Positions 13,277-21,924 of a DNA stretch of 64,000 nt are shown here, piece by piece. Source of the stretch: CAZKWG01 sp964615375 (lineage in GTDB: Bacteria; Myxococcota_A; UBA796; CAZKWG01). Location: assembly GCA_964615375.1 (NCBI GenBank), contig CAZTOW010000003.1, positions 248,001 through 312,000 on the forward strand, given 5' to 3'. Below the pieces are notes generated by a model. The model was not told the origin of the DNA, made no database searches, and saw nothing but the letters and a program-made list of their open reading frames with translations. Both the position numbers and the translations under genes were made by a program. How positions within the stretch are numbered: the first letter of the stretch is position 1; each line of letters begins with the position of its first letter.

Positions 13277-13892
13277 GGGGGATCAGCCCGCCCGGCGTCG
13301 CCGCCGGAGCGCCGCCGCCCAGCAGCCGATCGACGCGCAGCTGTAGCCAGGCCTCCGTCACGCCACCCACTCCGAACACCGAGCGGATGTAGACCGGCGC
13401 CAGCAGCTCGTCGAGCACATCGACGTAGCCCAGCGACGGCTCCCCGCGCGCGCTCGCCCGATCGAGCAGCGCCTGGATCTGCTGCGCCCGCCGCACCAGC
13501 ATCGCCTGCGCCGCCTCCCCCGGGCGACCATCGGGTGTGGCGGTGGCGATGACCGCCCGCAGCATCATGCCTCCCGCCGGCGCCTGCACCATCTCCGAGA
13601 AGCGGGTCAGGTACTTCAGCAGATCGCCGCGCAGGCTGCCGGTATCGGGCAGCGGCGATTGCCGATCGAGCTGGTCGGTGGCCGCCTCCAGCACCACCGC
13701 CTCGGCCGTCTCCCAGCGACGGTAGATGGTGGCATGGTGGACCCTGGATCGGTCGGCGATAGCGGCGATGGTGATGGGCTCCCTGCCTTCGGCGAGCAAG
13801 CTCAGCGCCGCGGTGAAGACGTCGTCGCGGACGCGCGCGCTGCGACCGCCGGGGCGCGTGCGCCGCTCGAAGACCTCACGGGGATCCTTCAT
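13245..13892 (-). CDS. TetR-family transcriptional regulator
   Basis: A 215-residue TetR repressor. The N-terminal helix-turn-helix spans roughly residues 24-65 (ITIAAIADRSRVHHATIYRR), and an all-helical ligand-binding domain follows. It is divergent from the alpha/beta hydrolase gene with a 91-base spacer, the usual layout for local TetR control. Its 3' end overlaps galK tail to tail and is Pro-rich and unconserved-looking. The likely target is its own promoter and that of the hydrolase. The inducer is unknown. Confidence 0.9.
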   Translation of the reverse strand: MKDPREVFERRTRPGGRSARVRDDVFTAALSLLAEGREPITIAAIADRSRVHHATIYRRWETAEAVVLEAATDQLDRQSPLPDTGSLRGDLLKYLTRFSEMVQAPAGGMMLRAVIATATPDGRPGEAAQAMLVRRAQQIQALLDRASARGEPSLGYVDVLDELLAPVYIRSVFGVGGVTEAWLQLRVDRLLGGGAPAATPGGLIPLTAPPPRPPA

Positions 13893-13983
13893 CCACCGCT
13901 CTTAACACGAAACTTGTTGCGTTTGAAGGGTGGCGACCTTATCTCTATTAAAGCGAAAAAATTCTCAATAACGAGGTGAGACC
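13893..13983. promoter_or_regulatory. divergent promoter region between TetR gene and hydrolase
   Basis: AT-rich relative to its surroundings. On the plus strand TTGAAG and TATTAA are 17 bases apart and could be -35/-10 elements for the hydrolase. A weak inverted repeat AAAC-N7-GTTT (13910-13924) is a candidate operator. GAGGTGAG precedes the hydrolase ATG. Confidence 0.4.
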
Positions 13984-15240
13984 ATGAAGCCGCTCTTCTT
14001 CGCCGACGATCCCCAGTTCTGGTTCGAATCCCTGCGCGCGCTCGGCCAGACCTCGTACGGCGGGGCCGACATCGGCGAGGTCAGCGTCACCGCCCAACGC
14101 ATCGTCCCCGGCGACTACGAGAGCTGGTACCGCGAGTGGCTGGCGCTCGCCGATCGCGTCGCCGCCGAGGGCGAGGCGGCGCTCGCCGCCGGCCACCGCA
14201 TCAGCGCGCGCGACCACCTCCTCCGCGCCAGCAACTACTATCGCAGCGCCGAGTTCTTCCTCCACAGCGACGAGCCCGACCCGCGCGCCGATGTGGTCTA
14301 CGAGCAGGCGGTGGGCGCCTATCGGGCGGCGGCGGCGCTCTTCGATCCGCCCATCGAGGCGGTGCGGATCCCCTACGAGGGCACCGTGCTCTACGGCTAT
14401 TTTCATCGCGCGGCCCTGGGGTACGGCGGGAAGCGGCCGACGCTGCTCCTGCACAGCGGCTTCGACGGCTCGGCCGAGGAGTGCCACTTCAGCGGGGCGC
14501 GCGCGGCGGTGGAGCGCGGCTACCACGTGCTGACCTTCGACGGGCCCGGGCAGCCGGCGGCGCGCCACCGCGACGGGCTGGTGTTTCGCCCCGACTGGGA
14601 GCGGGTGGTGACGCCGGTGCTCGACTGGCTGCTGGCCACGCGCAGCGACGAGGTCGACGCCGGCAAGGTGGCGCTCATGGGGCTGAGCATGGGCGGCTAC
14701 CTGGCGCCGCGCGCGGCCGCGTTCGAGCCTCGGCTGGCGGCGTGCATCGCCAACGACGGGGTGTTCGATCTCGGCGTCATCGCCACCCGCGGCATGCAGG
14801 CGCCGCGGCTGGAGATCGAGAAGCTGCTGCGGGCGCCCGCGGCACCGCAGGTCGACGAAGCGCTCGCCGCCTACATGAAGATGGATCCGACGGCGCGTTG
14901 GGCCTTCACGCACGGCATGTACGTCATGGGCGCCAAATCGCCGCGCGGGTTCCTGGCCTCTTATCTCGACTACAACCTCACCGGTGTCGCCGAGAGGATC
15001 GCGTGTCCGACGCTGGTGCTCGAGGCCGAGGACGACCTGTTCTTCGCCGGCCAGCCGCGGGCGCTCTACGAGGCGCTGCGCTGCCCCAGGACGCTCTTGC
15101 GCTTCACGACCGCCGAAGGGGCCGGCGACCACTGCCAAGGCGCCGCCCTCCGCACGTCGCTGGCGCGCAGCTTCGACTGGCTCGATGACGTGCTCGGTCC
15201 TGGCGCCGGCGCCGGGCGCGCGAGCGGCGGGTGCGGGTGA
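13984..15240 (+). CDS. alpha/beta hydrolase (FrsA/pseudooxynicotine-hydrolase-like)
   Basis: A 418-residue alpha/beta hydrolase. The nucleophile elbow is GLSMGGY (Ser235); a likely acid is Asp near 351 in EAEDD and the base His383 in GDHCQG. A helical N-terminal cap of about 130 residues precedes the core. That layout matches the 2,6-dihydroxypseudooxynicotine hydrolase / FrsA group that cleaves C-C or ester bonds. GAGGTGAG lies at good spacing from ATG 13984. The divergent TetR gene suggests substrate-induced expression. The natural substrate cannot be deduced. Confidence 0.88.
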   Translation: MKPLFFADDPQFWFESLRALGQTSYGGADIGEVSVTAQRIVPGDYESWYREWLALADRVAAEGEAALAAGHRISARDHLLRASNYYRSAEFFLHSDEPDPRADVVYEQAVGAYRAAAALFDPPIEAVRIPYEGTVLYGYFHRAALGYGGKRPTLLLHSGFDGSAEECHFSGARAAVERGYHVLTFDGPGQPAARHRDGLVFRPDWERVVTPVLDWLLATRSDEVDAGKVALMGLSMGGYLAPRAAAFEPRLAACIANDGVFDLGVIATRGMQAPRLEIEKLLRAPAAPQVDEALAAYMKMDPTARWAFTHGMYVMGAKSPRGFLASYLDYNLTGVAERIACPTLVLEAEDDLFFAGQPRALYEALRCPRTLLRFTTAEGAGDHCQGAALRTSLARSFDWLDDVLGPGAGAGRASGGCG

Positions 15241-15518
15241 AGGGGGCTCAGCCCGCCCGGCGCAGGGGAAGGTGAGTTCTGGCGCCATGGCGCACCCCTT
15301 GCGGAGCCAGCTGATGACCATCCCAGCACGCGTGATGACGGGGATCCAGAGACGGCTCTCATCCCAGAGTTCAGGGGTGAACACCCAGGTGTGGGCGCGG
15401 ACGAGCGCCGTGGAGCGCTCCACTCCAGGTCGCGAGGCCCCGCCGAGGCGTAGCCTCGGATCTCGAGTGGGACGCTGGGAACCCTGGATGGACGGTCTGA
15501 GGGATCGGGCTTGCGCGT

Positions 15519-15532
15519 ATTTGCGCGCAAAT
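15519..15532. promoter_or_regulatory. palindromic operator candidate upstream of AlbA-type regulator
   Basis: ATTTGCGCGCAAAT is a perfect 14-base palindrome. It is flanked on both sides by further TTGCGCG / TGCGCGA copies at about ten-base spacing (15511-15538), so one helical face carries repeated sites. It lies 40 bases before the preferred start of the next gene, a natural place for autoregulation. The rest of the 15241-15572 gap has no gene I can support. Confidence 0.5.
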
Positions 15533-15572
15533 GCGCGATTTGATAGGCTGGGCGCAATGGAGCGCGCGAGCC

Positions 15573-16928
15573 ATGCACGAGCCAGAACGCAGGAATGAGC
15601 TCCGGTCCGTCCTCGAGGCCGGCGAGAGCGCCACGGTGGAGTTCAAGACCACCCTCGCCGACGCGCGCAAGATCATCGAGACCCTCGCGGCGATGGCGAC
15701 CATCGGCGGCGGGACCCTGATCGTCGGCGTCCGCGACGACGGGCGGCTGATCGGGTACACGCCCGGCCAGGGAGAGCTGGAGCGCCTGGTCCAGCAGGTG
15801 ATGGCGGCCACGGATCCGCGCCTGTACGTGGACATCGACCGCCCTGAGCTCGACGGCGTGCCGCTGCTGCGGGTGCGGGTGCCCGCGGGCGACGGCCCCC
15901 ACCTCGCCTTCGGGCGGGCCTTCTACCGGAGCGGGCCGGCGACCGTGTCGATGACGCGCGACGAGTACGAGCGCCGCCTGCTCGACCGTCTGCGCGAGTC
16001 CTCGGGCTTCGAGCTTCGCGTCGAGCCGAGCCGGGCCGTCCACGACCTCGACGTCGCCGAGATCGCGCGCTTCTGCACCCTCGCCGCCGCTCGCATGGCC
16101 TCCCCGCCCCGGGTCGAGGAGCCCGTGACCCTGCTCGATCGCCTGCACCTCCGGCGTGGGGAGCAGCTCACGGTGGCAGGCGTGCTGCTGTTCGGCCGGG
16201 AGCCGCAGGGACCCTTCCCCCAGGCCGTGATCCGGGCGCGCGCGACCCGCGGGAGCAGCCAGGACAGCCGCGCCATCGAGGGCAGCCTCTTCCAGCAGAT
16301 CGAGGAGGCCGTGGCCTTCGTCGCGCGCAACCTCCGGGTGCGAGCGAACCGGACCAGGACCGTGCGCGAGGAGCAGCCGGAGCTGCCGCTGACGGCGGTT
16401 CGCGAGGTGGTGGCCAACGCCGTCGCCCATCGGGACTATCGGAGCGTGGCGCCCATTCAGCTTAGGCTGACCGACGAGGCGCTCACCCTGTGGAACCCGG
16501 GCCACCTGCCACCTCCGCTCACGGTGGCGAGCCTGCGCGAGGACCACCCCTCCATCCCGCCGAACCCGCACCTGGCCCGCGCGCTCTACCTGGCGGGCTA
16601 CATCGAGGAATGGGGCACCGGCACCCTGCGCGTCATCGAGGCCCTCCGGGCCGCCGGCAACCCACCGCCGCTCTTCGAGAGCACCGATGGCGACGGCCTG
16701 AGGGTGGTGCTGCCGCTCCCGGGCGCGGCGGTCCCGGGGCTGCCCGCCCGCCTGCGCGAGACCCTCGACCAGCTCTCAGAGGGGCGCTCCTTCACCAGCG
16801 CCGAGTATGCACGCCTCGCGGGGGTCGCGCAGCGCACCGCCAGCCTCGATCTCGGCGTGGCCGAGGACGCCGGGCTGGTCCGGCGTGAGGGTGTGGGACG
16901 AGGGCTGCGGTGGGTCCGGGTGGGGTGA
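15573..16928 (+). CDS. AlbA_2/Schlafen-type putative DNA-binding ATPase regulator
   Basis: A 451-residue protein of the widespread AlbA_2 plus HATPase_c_4 family. The N-terminal AlbA_2 domain is marked by ESATVEFKTTLAD. The C-terminal histidine-kinase-like ATPase block reads EVVANAVAHRDYR, then WNPGHLPPP and EEWGTGTLRVIE. A short winged-helix-like end (FTSAEYARLAGVAQRTASLDL) could bind DNA. Members are annotated as transcriptional regulators or defence-associated ATPases; the role here is unknown. ATG at 15573 has GGAG upstream. An upstream in-frame ATG at 15531 would fall inside the palindromic operator and is less likely. Confidence 0.85.
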   Translation: MHEPERRNELRSVLEAGESATVEFKTTLADARKIIETLAAMATIGGGTLIVGVRDDGRLIGYTPGQGELERLVQQVMAATDPRLYVDIDRPELDGVPLLRVRVPAGDGPHLAFGRAFYRSGPATVSMTRDEYERRLLDRLRESSGFELRVEPSRAVHDLDVAEIARFCTLAAARMASPPRVEEPVTLLDRLHLRRGEQLTVAGVLLFGREPQGPFPQAVIRARATRGSSQDSRAIEGSLFQQIEEAVAFVARNLRVRANRTRTVREEQPELPLTAVREVVANAVAHRDYRSVAPIQLRLTDEALTLWNPGHLPPPLTVASLREDHPSIPPNPHLARALYLAGYIEEWGTGTLRVIEALRAAGNPPPLFESTDGDGLRVVLPLPGAAVPGLPARLRETLDQLSEGRSFTSAEYARLAGVAQRTASLDLGVAEDAGLVRREGVGRGLRWVRVG

Positions 16929-17053
16929 GGGTGCGGGGCTACACCAGGCGCCCGATGAAGCGGAATTCGCGACGATTGGCAGCGTCACGCAGATATCGAT
17001 CCCCGGTCGGGACGACACCTGCAATAATCAGGCGTCATCTCCGATGACACGGC

Positions 17054-17455
17054 TCACCGGACGGGAAGGTTCTCCAGATCGTCCAGGTCCTTCAGCCTCC
17101 CGGCCGCGGCCTTCGTGCGCCGGAGGTCTTCCAGCGCGATGATGGACACCGGCAGGTCGAGACCCTCGATGTGCTCGACGACCCTGCGCGACCAGGCCTC
17201 GTCGAAGTCCAGCCCGTCCACGCGACTCAACAGGTCGATTTGGTTGGGTTTGACCCCGAACTGGAACACCATGCCTGGTCGCACAAGCTCCTCGACCGAC
17301 TCGACGTGCGGGATCTGCCCGCCCCAGAACTCCAGCAGCGCCTCGAACAGGCGCGCGCCGTTCTCGACATCCGCGATCAGGAGGTACTGGACGTCGTGCT
17401 TGTCGAGGAGGCGGAGGAAGTCGAGCATGTCGGGCGAGAAGGGGTCGGGCTTCAT
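17054..17455 (-). CDS. nucleotidyltransferase-like protein lacking its catalytic motif
   Basis: A 133-residue protein whose ends match the small nucleotidyltransferase family found in toxin-antitoxin-like cassettes. The N-terminus reads MLDFLRLLDKHDVQYLLI; the later block PGMVFQFGVKPNQIDLL and C-terminal LEDLRRTKAAAGRLKDLDDL are typical. Between YLLI and ENGARL the usual GG-x-AV...HG...R.T.D-x-D segment is missing and replaced by ADV. That deletes the metal-binding aspartates, so it is probably catalytically dead or decaying. It overlaps the upstream small gene by ATGA. Confidence 0.7.
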   Translation of the reverse strand: MKPDPFSPDMLDFLRLLDKHDVQYLLIADVENGARLFEALLEFWGGQIPHVESVEELVRPGMVFQFGVKPNQIDLLSRVDGLDFDEAWSRRVVEHIEGLDLPVSIIALEDLRRTKAAAGRLKDLDDLENLPVR

Positions 17456-17634
17456 CTTCGCCGCTCGCCCTCGCGGACGTCCGGCGCGTCCTTCCCGTAC
17501 ACGCGCTCCTGGAGGACGCGCAGGATCTTCAGGCGCTCATCGGGGGTCAGGGCCCACGATTGCTCGCGATCCCACCGGTCGGCCTCGGCGAAGGAGCTGG
17601 CCTTGAAGGCGACGCGTTCCATCGTGCTCTTCAT
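17452..17634 (-). CDS. small partner protein of the nucleotidyltransferase cassette
   Basis: A 60-residue soluble protein (AFKASSFAEADRWDREQ, then LTPDERLKILRVLQERVYG) that recurs in my memory of families as the upstream partner of small nucleotidyltransferases. The pair resembles a type II or AbiE/MenAT-like toxin-antitoxin module, with this gene as the probable antitoxin-like component. The function is inferred from pairing only. ATG at 17634 or the internal ATG at 17622 could start it. GATAGT seven bases before 17634 is a weak -10 candidate. Confidence 0.65.
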   Translation of the reverse strand: MKSTMERVAFKASSFAEADRWDREQSWALTPDERLKILRVLQERVYGKDAPDVREGERRR

Positions 17635-17746
17635 AACACACTATCGGCCCCCGGAGCCGTTGAGCCTCTCCAAGTCGGTCGGCAGACCATGCGCTGGACT
17701 CAAGCACCCCTCACCACCCACCCCCACCCGCGCTATCCTCTCCCCC

Positions 17747-18553
17747 ATGCTCGCCCTCCTCCTCGCCGCCTGCGCCCCCGCCTTCGTCCAGACCATCGAG
17801 GACAACCGCGCCGCGCTGCAGTCGCAGGAGCCCGCCCTGCTCCGCGAAGCCGACTGGGGCGGCACCGCGCTCCGCTACGTGGACCTTGGCCCGCCGGACG
17901 CACCGCCAGTGGTCTTCGTCCACGGCTCGCCGGGATCCTGGGACGCCTACGCCCACCTGCTCCGAGACCCCGGGCTCCAGGGCTACCGGCGCCTGGCCTA
18001 CGACCGGCCAGGATTCGGCGGCAGCGCGCCGGGCCGGGAGGAGCCCTCCCTGGCGCGACAGGCGGAGGCGCTGGCCACGGTGCTGGACGCGGCGGGGGTG
18101 CGCGAGCCCGTGCGGCTGGTGGGACACTCGCTCGGCGGGGCCGTCATCGCCCGCTTCGCCATAGACCACCCCGAGCGCACCGCGGGCCTGGTCTTCGTGG
18201 CGTCCAGCGTGGACCCCTCCCTGGAGAAGCGGCTCTGGTACCAGAAGGCCGCCGAGCTCCGCCTGATCCAGTGGATGATCCCAGCGGACTTCATCACAGC
18301 CAACCGCGAGATCGCCCCGCTGGGCGGCGAGCTCGAGGCCATGCTGCCCCTCTGGTCACGGATCACGGCGCCGGTCGCCATCGTGCACGCGCACGACGAC
18401 GGGCTGGTGCCCATCCAGAACGTGAGCTTCCTGGAGCGCATGCTGGGCGAAGACCGGCCGCGAGAGACGCTGATCGACGAGGGCGGGCACGCCATCCTCT
18501 GGACGCGCCCGGAGCTGGTGGTCTCGGCGATCCGCGGGCTGGACGGGGGGTAG
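17747..18553 (+). CDS. lipoprotein alpha/beta hydrolase
   Basis: A 268-residue alpha/beta hydrolase with a short signal ending in LLAAC, so it is probably lipid-anchored outside the cytoplasm. HGSPGS forms the oxyanion region, Ser128 lies in GHSLGG, an Asp occurs in HAHDDG and His in EGGHA (about residue 248). This is a complete catalytic triad. The most similar groups are epoxide-hydrolase/haloperoxidase-like esterases; the substrate is unknown. TATCCT shortly before the ATG at 17747 could be a -10 box. A longer in-frame upstream reading lacks coding sense. Confidence 0.87.
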   Translation: MLALLLAACAPAFVQTIEDNRAALQSQEPALLREADWGGTALRYVDLGPPDAPPVVFVHGSPGSWDAYAHLLRDPGLQGYRRLAYDRPGFGGSAPGREEPSLARQAEALATVLDAAGVREPVRLVGHSLGGAVIARFAIDHPERTAGLVFVASSVDPSLEKRLWYQKAAELRLIQWMIPADFITANREIAPLGGELEAMLPLWSRITAPVAIVHAHDDGLVPIQNVSFLERMLGEDRPRETLIDEGGHAILWTRPELVVSAIRGLDGG

Positions 18554-18880
18554 CGGCGTATCAGCGCTGATCTGGGTGACGATCCACCTCAACGCTCGGC
18601 ACCCGACAGGGCCGCGCCTGAGCGCGTGATCATCGTGCAGATCGCCGCTCGTGGACAGGGGGCTGGCTCCCCGGGTCCGACGAGTTGACGAATGGAAGAA
18701 GAACGGCGGAAAGAGCATCGAGTCATGGAGCGCTTCTCACATGGGCCAAGGTTGAGTCGAGAGCGTAGATTCGGCCGACCAACTGCTCTCCACCCTTGGC
18801 GATGGGGTGCTCGGCCCCCGTGCTGCCGGTCCAGTCGGATCGCTTCGCCGGGGGAGGCCCTCACCCAGGATCGGGGTGGC
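18554..18880. other. intergenic stretch without a supported gene
   Basis: About 330 bases between the lipoprotein hydrolase and a decayed repeat protein. Open frames on both strands have no recognisable motif or ribosome site. It may be decayed 3' sequence of the remnant to its right. Confidence 0.5.
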
Positions 18881-19180
18881 CGACCCGGGATACCCGAGGG
18901 GAAGCTGCGCGCGGCAGTCGGTTGGATCGACGGGTTCTCAGCACCCACTCCCCGGGTACACGGTCTCGTCCTGCACCAGGCGGGGTAGCCGTCGCCGTCG
19001 AGGTCCCAGCCGTCCGCGCCCGGTCCGCCCCAGGCGCCCATGTCCGAGGGGGAGCCATCCGGGTCGAGGAGCGAGGGTGCGCCAGCGTCCACAAGAGGCG
19101 AGCTCTCGGCGAGGTGGCCGACGGCGTCGATGAGCTCCGGGTCCACGGAGAGGTGTGCCTTGGAGCCGAGCGCGATCATC
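18881..19180 (-). pseudogene. remnant of a beta-helix/MopE-type secreted protein C-terminus
   Basis: On the minus strand one frame reads AESSPLVDAGAPSLLDPDGS, then DMGAWGGPGADGWDLDGDGYPAW. The SPL(V/I)DAGDPS...DIGAYGGPG block is the usual end of right-handed beta-helix repeat proteins, followed here by a DxDGDGYP calcium-loop-like motif. After that the reading breaks: DETVYPGSGC continues in another frame. No start or signal peptide is present. It is best read as the decayed C-terminal part of a larger secreted protein. Confidence 0.65.
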
Positions 19181-19215
19181 CCACGCTCCCGCGCGGTGGG
19201 GGTTCTGTCGGGTGC

Positions 19216-19821
19216 TCACAGCGAGGGCCCCGGACGCGCTCGAGCCCCAGACCCGCTCCCGTCCAACCGAAGCCGGAACAACACCCCGACGCCTCCCTGG
19301 AACGTGACGCCCGGCACGGCGACGTCGCGGCGCAGCTCCTCGAAGCCCATGGCCCTGTGCAGCGCGAGGCTGACGCGGTTCCGGGTGCTGGTGAAGGAGT
19401 AGACCTCCTCCGCGCCGAGCTCGATCAGGACCTTCAGGCGATGGCGGGTCAACGCGCGCCCGATGCCGCGTCGCCGGAGCTCCGGGGAGACCACGATGCC
19501 GGTGAGGTACCACCCCGAGGGGACGTCGCCGGCCCCGGGCGCCGCGGCGTAGTCCTTCCACCCGGCGCGGGCGAAGCCGACGATCTCGCCCTCCGTCATC
19601 GCCACCCAGCAGCGACGGGTGGAGCCGCTCCTGGTCGCGGCCTCCAGGTCGCGCTGCACCAGGGGCAGGATCTCGGCCGCGTCCGTGCCGTTTCGCGCCG
19701 CGTCCAGGCGCGCGATGGCCGGGGCGTCGTCGGGCGTCGCGGCCCGGATCGTGAAGCGCAGGGGAGGCGCGGCGGACGCGCTCTCCTGGTACTCGGCGAT
19801 CTCGGGAGCAGATCTCGACAC
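19216..19821 (-). CDS. GNAT-family N-acetyltransferase
   Basis: A 201-residue GNAT acetyltransferase that uses acetyl-CoA. Motif A reads GIVVSPELRRRGIGRALT with the R/Q-x-x-G-x-G/A pyrophosphate loop (RRRGIG). Motif B follows as NRVSLALHRAMGFEE. A leading 25-residue segment and a Gly/Ser/Arg-rich tail flank the domain. It stands alone, so the acceptor is unknown. The start at 19821 gives a normal-length domain. Confidence 0.85.
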   Translation of the reverse strand: MSRSAPEIAEYQESASAAPPLRFTIRAATPDDAPAIARLDAARNGTDAAEILPLVQRDLEAATRSGSTRRCWVAMTEGEIVGFARAGWKDYAAAPGAGDVPSGWYLTGIVVSPELRRRGIGRALTRHRLKVLIELGAEEVYSFTSTRNRVSLALHRAMGFEELRRDVAVPGVTFQGGVGVLFRLRLDGSGSGARARPGPSL

Positions 19822-20191
19822 GGTGGACCTCGGACCTCACCAGCAGCTTATGGGGGAGCGGGGCCCCCCGCCATCCATGGAGCCGAAACTCTACGTTCAT
19901 CGGGAAGATCGGTCGGGTCGGGGCGCTCCGCCAGCGAAGCCGAGCCCCTCGGCGCCGGGGGGCAGGCCGCGCGCTGGATCGCGGCGCTGAGGTCAGCTCG
20001 CGCCCTCACGCGCGAACCTTGGACCAGATTCGGACCTGCATGCGATCGACACCAACGCCTCATCGGGCTGGTGCCGGAGCGTCCCGGCGCGCCCGGCGCG
20101 CTTCGGGACGGGCATGCCGCCTCCCCTGGTCTTCACGGGGCCCAGGACAGGGACGACATGGGCAGCAGGTCGCCGCTCGCGCCGCAGGAGA
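19822..20191. other. intergenic stretch without a supported gene
   Basis: A 370-base gap upstream of the GNAT gene and downstream of the split phosphotransferase operon. Frames crossing it carry no motif and no ribosome site. It should hold the GNAT promoter; I cannot point to specific boxes. Confidence 0.5.
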
Positions 20192-21007
20192 TCAGCGAGC
20201 GCGGTCTCCTGGGCCCCCCTTCGGCGGGCCGGCCAGGATGACAGGCCGACGTTGCAGCAGCCAGAGCTGACCCCGAGCCCAGGCGAACTCGATATCGTGC
20301 GGACCCACGAAGAGGGCGTCCAGGCGGCGGAGCAGCGCGCACAGCGCCGCGAGGGCCGGCTCGCTCAGGCAGGGGGGCTCGTGCAGTTCCGAGGCGAGCT
20401 CTCGCGGTGAGGTCTCTCCCGGGTGCAGCGCGAGGTCCTTGCAGCCGGCCTCGAAGGTGGCCGGGCCTGAGGCGGGGATCCACCAGCGGTCCGGCGTCAC
20501 GCGGCCGCTGACGACCACCTCGCCCAGCCCCCAGGAGGCCTCGACGAGCACGCCGGCCTGCCCGCTGCGAGGATTGACGGAGAAGGCCACGCCGGCCGAC
20601 TCGGCGGGCACCAGGGCCTGCACGATCACGGCCATGGGCGCCTCCGGCAGCCCCAGCCGCGCCCGATAGCTGCGCGAGCGCGCGGCGCTGGACACCACCT
20701 CCGCGACCGCCGACGCCAGCCCCTCGGGCGGCACGCCCAGCAGGGTGAGGTGCTGGCCAGCGAAAGACGCCTGCGCGCCGTCCTCGCCGACGGCGGAGGA
20801 GCGCACGGCCAGCGGGGCCCCCAGCGCCGCCGCGCCCTGAGCGAGCGCGACGAGGGAGCCAGGCTGTCCCGCCGCGATCGCGCGCGCCTCGTCCACGTCG
20901 AGCACCATGCCCGGCGGGACCAGCAGGCCCGCCGCCAGCGCCCGGGCCAGGGACGCCGCCTTGCCCCCGAACCGCGTCGGGTCGCTCGCCTCGTGGAGCG
21001 CGACCAT
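20192..21007 (-). CDS. stand-alone PEP-synthase/pyruvate-phosphate-dikinase ATP-binding domain
   Basis: A 271-residue ATP-grasp-type domain of the PPDK_N family, as in PEP synthase and rifampin phosphotransferase. It shows RFGGKAASLARAL at the start, VAFSVNPRSG, EASWGLGEVVVSG and the closing DIEFAW...LWLLQRRP. It stops where other enzymes continue into the central and His domains. The missing mobile His domain is encoded two genes upstream in the same operon. The pair probably forms a split enzyme that transfers phosphate from ATP via a phosphohistidine to an acceptor. The start ATG shares one base with the methyltransferase stop (TGATG). Confidence 0.85.
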   Translation of the reverse strand: MVALHEASDPTRFGGKAASLARALAAGLLVPPGMVLDVDEARAIAAGQPGSLVALAQGAAALGAPLAVRSSAVGEDGAQASFAGQHLTLLGVPPEGLASAVAEVVSSAARSRSYRARLGLPEAPMAVIVQALVPAESAGVAFSVNPRSGQAGVLVEASWGLGEVVVSGRVTPDRWWIPASGPATFEAGCKDLALHPGETSPRELASELHEPPCLSEPALAALCALLRRLDALFVGPHDIEFAWARGQLWLLQRRPVILAGPPKGGPGDRAR

Positions 21008-21924
21008 CAGGGCCGCGCCGCGATCAGGGCGCCCAGCGCGCCCGTGGGGCCCAGCTCGACGAAGCGCGCCGGACCGAGCCCGGCCGCGCGCAGCCACCGC
21101 TCGAGATCGGCCCGAGGGTGGACCCTACCCTCGGAGTTGCGCAAGGCAAGGTGCAGAGCATAGATCGAGCGAGCCAGGCGCGAGCCGGGCGTCGCCTCGG
21201 TCAGGGCGTCCACGATGATCATCTGGCCGCCGGGGGCCAGGGCGGGGGCGAAGCGGTTGACCAGCGCCTGCGCGCGCTGTGGCGTCTCGAGCCGCAGGAC
21301 GTTGGCCAGCACAACCCGATCGAAGGCGCCGGGCGCGACCGGGGTCGAGAGATGATCGCCCGGCAGGGCCCGCGCCTGTCGCCCCACGGCCTGCGCGTGC
21401 GCGAGAAAGGCTGATAATACCTCTGTAAAGTCGAGACCGGTCACCTGCCCGTCCGGGGCGCACAGCGCCACGCCCCAGGCCCCGGCGCCGCAGCCCACGT
21501 CCAGCACCGACCGTCCAGGCGCCACGAGCTCGGCGAGGCGCACCGGCGCGTCGCCCCACATCACCGAGAGCGCAGGCGTGACGCTCGCATAACAGGTGGC
21601 GCGGTCGAGGAAGCCCGGCACCGGCTCGCCCGTGCGGAGCACCTGCCCGAGCGAGGACCAGAGCGCCCGTTGGGCGCCGAGCCCGCCCGGCAGCCCGGCG
21701 CTGCGCAGCAACGCGGCCGAGGGCAGGTATCGGCCTTCGTCCTCGCGGGCCAGATCCATGCTCACCAGGGCCTCGAGCAGCAGCGCCGCGCCCCGACCCG
21801 TCAAGCCGGTGTCCCCGGCGAGGCTGTCCGCCGTGCCGCCCCCGGCCAGCAGCGCCGAGAGCATGCCTCCCTCCGCGGCCACCTCCAGCACGGCCGCCGC
21901 GCCCATCGCGGCGTCGCCGGTCAC
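21007..21924 (-). CDS. SAM-dependent methyltransferase (O-methyltransferase-like)
   Basis: A 305-residue class I methyltransferase. Motif I is VLDVGCGAGAWG, followed by VTGLDF, and a motif IV/V region around FDRVVLANVLRLE. The N-terminal 90 residues form a helical winged-helix-like dimerisation region (ALLLEALVSMDLAR), typical of small-molecule O-methyltransferases. It lies inside the split phosphotransferase operon: GTG start overlapping the upstream stop (GTGA) and stop overlapping the next ATG. A concerted modification of one small molecule by phosphorylation and methylation is a reasonable inference. Confidence 0.87.
   Translation of the reverse strand: MTGDAAMGAAAVLEVAAEGGMLSALLAGGGTADSLAGDTGLTGRGAALLLEALVSMDLAREDEGRYLPSAALLRSAGLPGGLGAQRALWSSLGQVLRTGEPVPGFLDRATCYASVTPALSVMWGDAPVRLAELVAPGRSVLDVGCGAGAWGVALCAPDGQVTGLDFTEVLSAFLAHAQAVGRQARALPGDHLSTPVAPGAFDRVVLANVLRLETPQRAQALVNRFAPALAPGGQMIIVDALTEATPGSRLARSIYALHLALRNSEGRVHPRADLERWLRAAGLGPARFVELGPTGALGALIAARP

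Noticed and set aside
15241..15423. Minus-strand frame with natural-looking text (TWVFTPELWDESRLW)
   Set aside because: No family recognised, no ribosome site, and the frame runs into the antisense of the hydrolase gene without a stop. Not enough support for a gene.
17171..17746. Upstream extension of the lipoprotein hydrolase to 460 codons
   Set aside because: The extension is antisense to the nucleotidyltransferase cassette and has no ribosome site. ATG 17747 gives a clear lipobox signal peptide.
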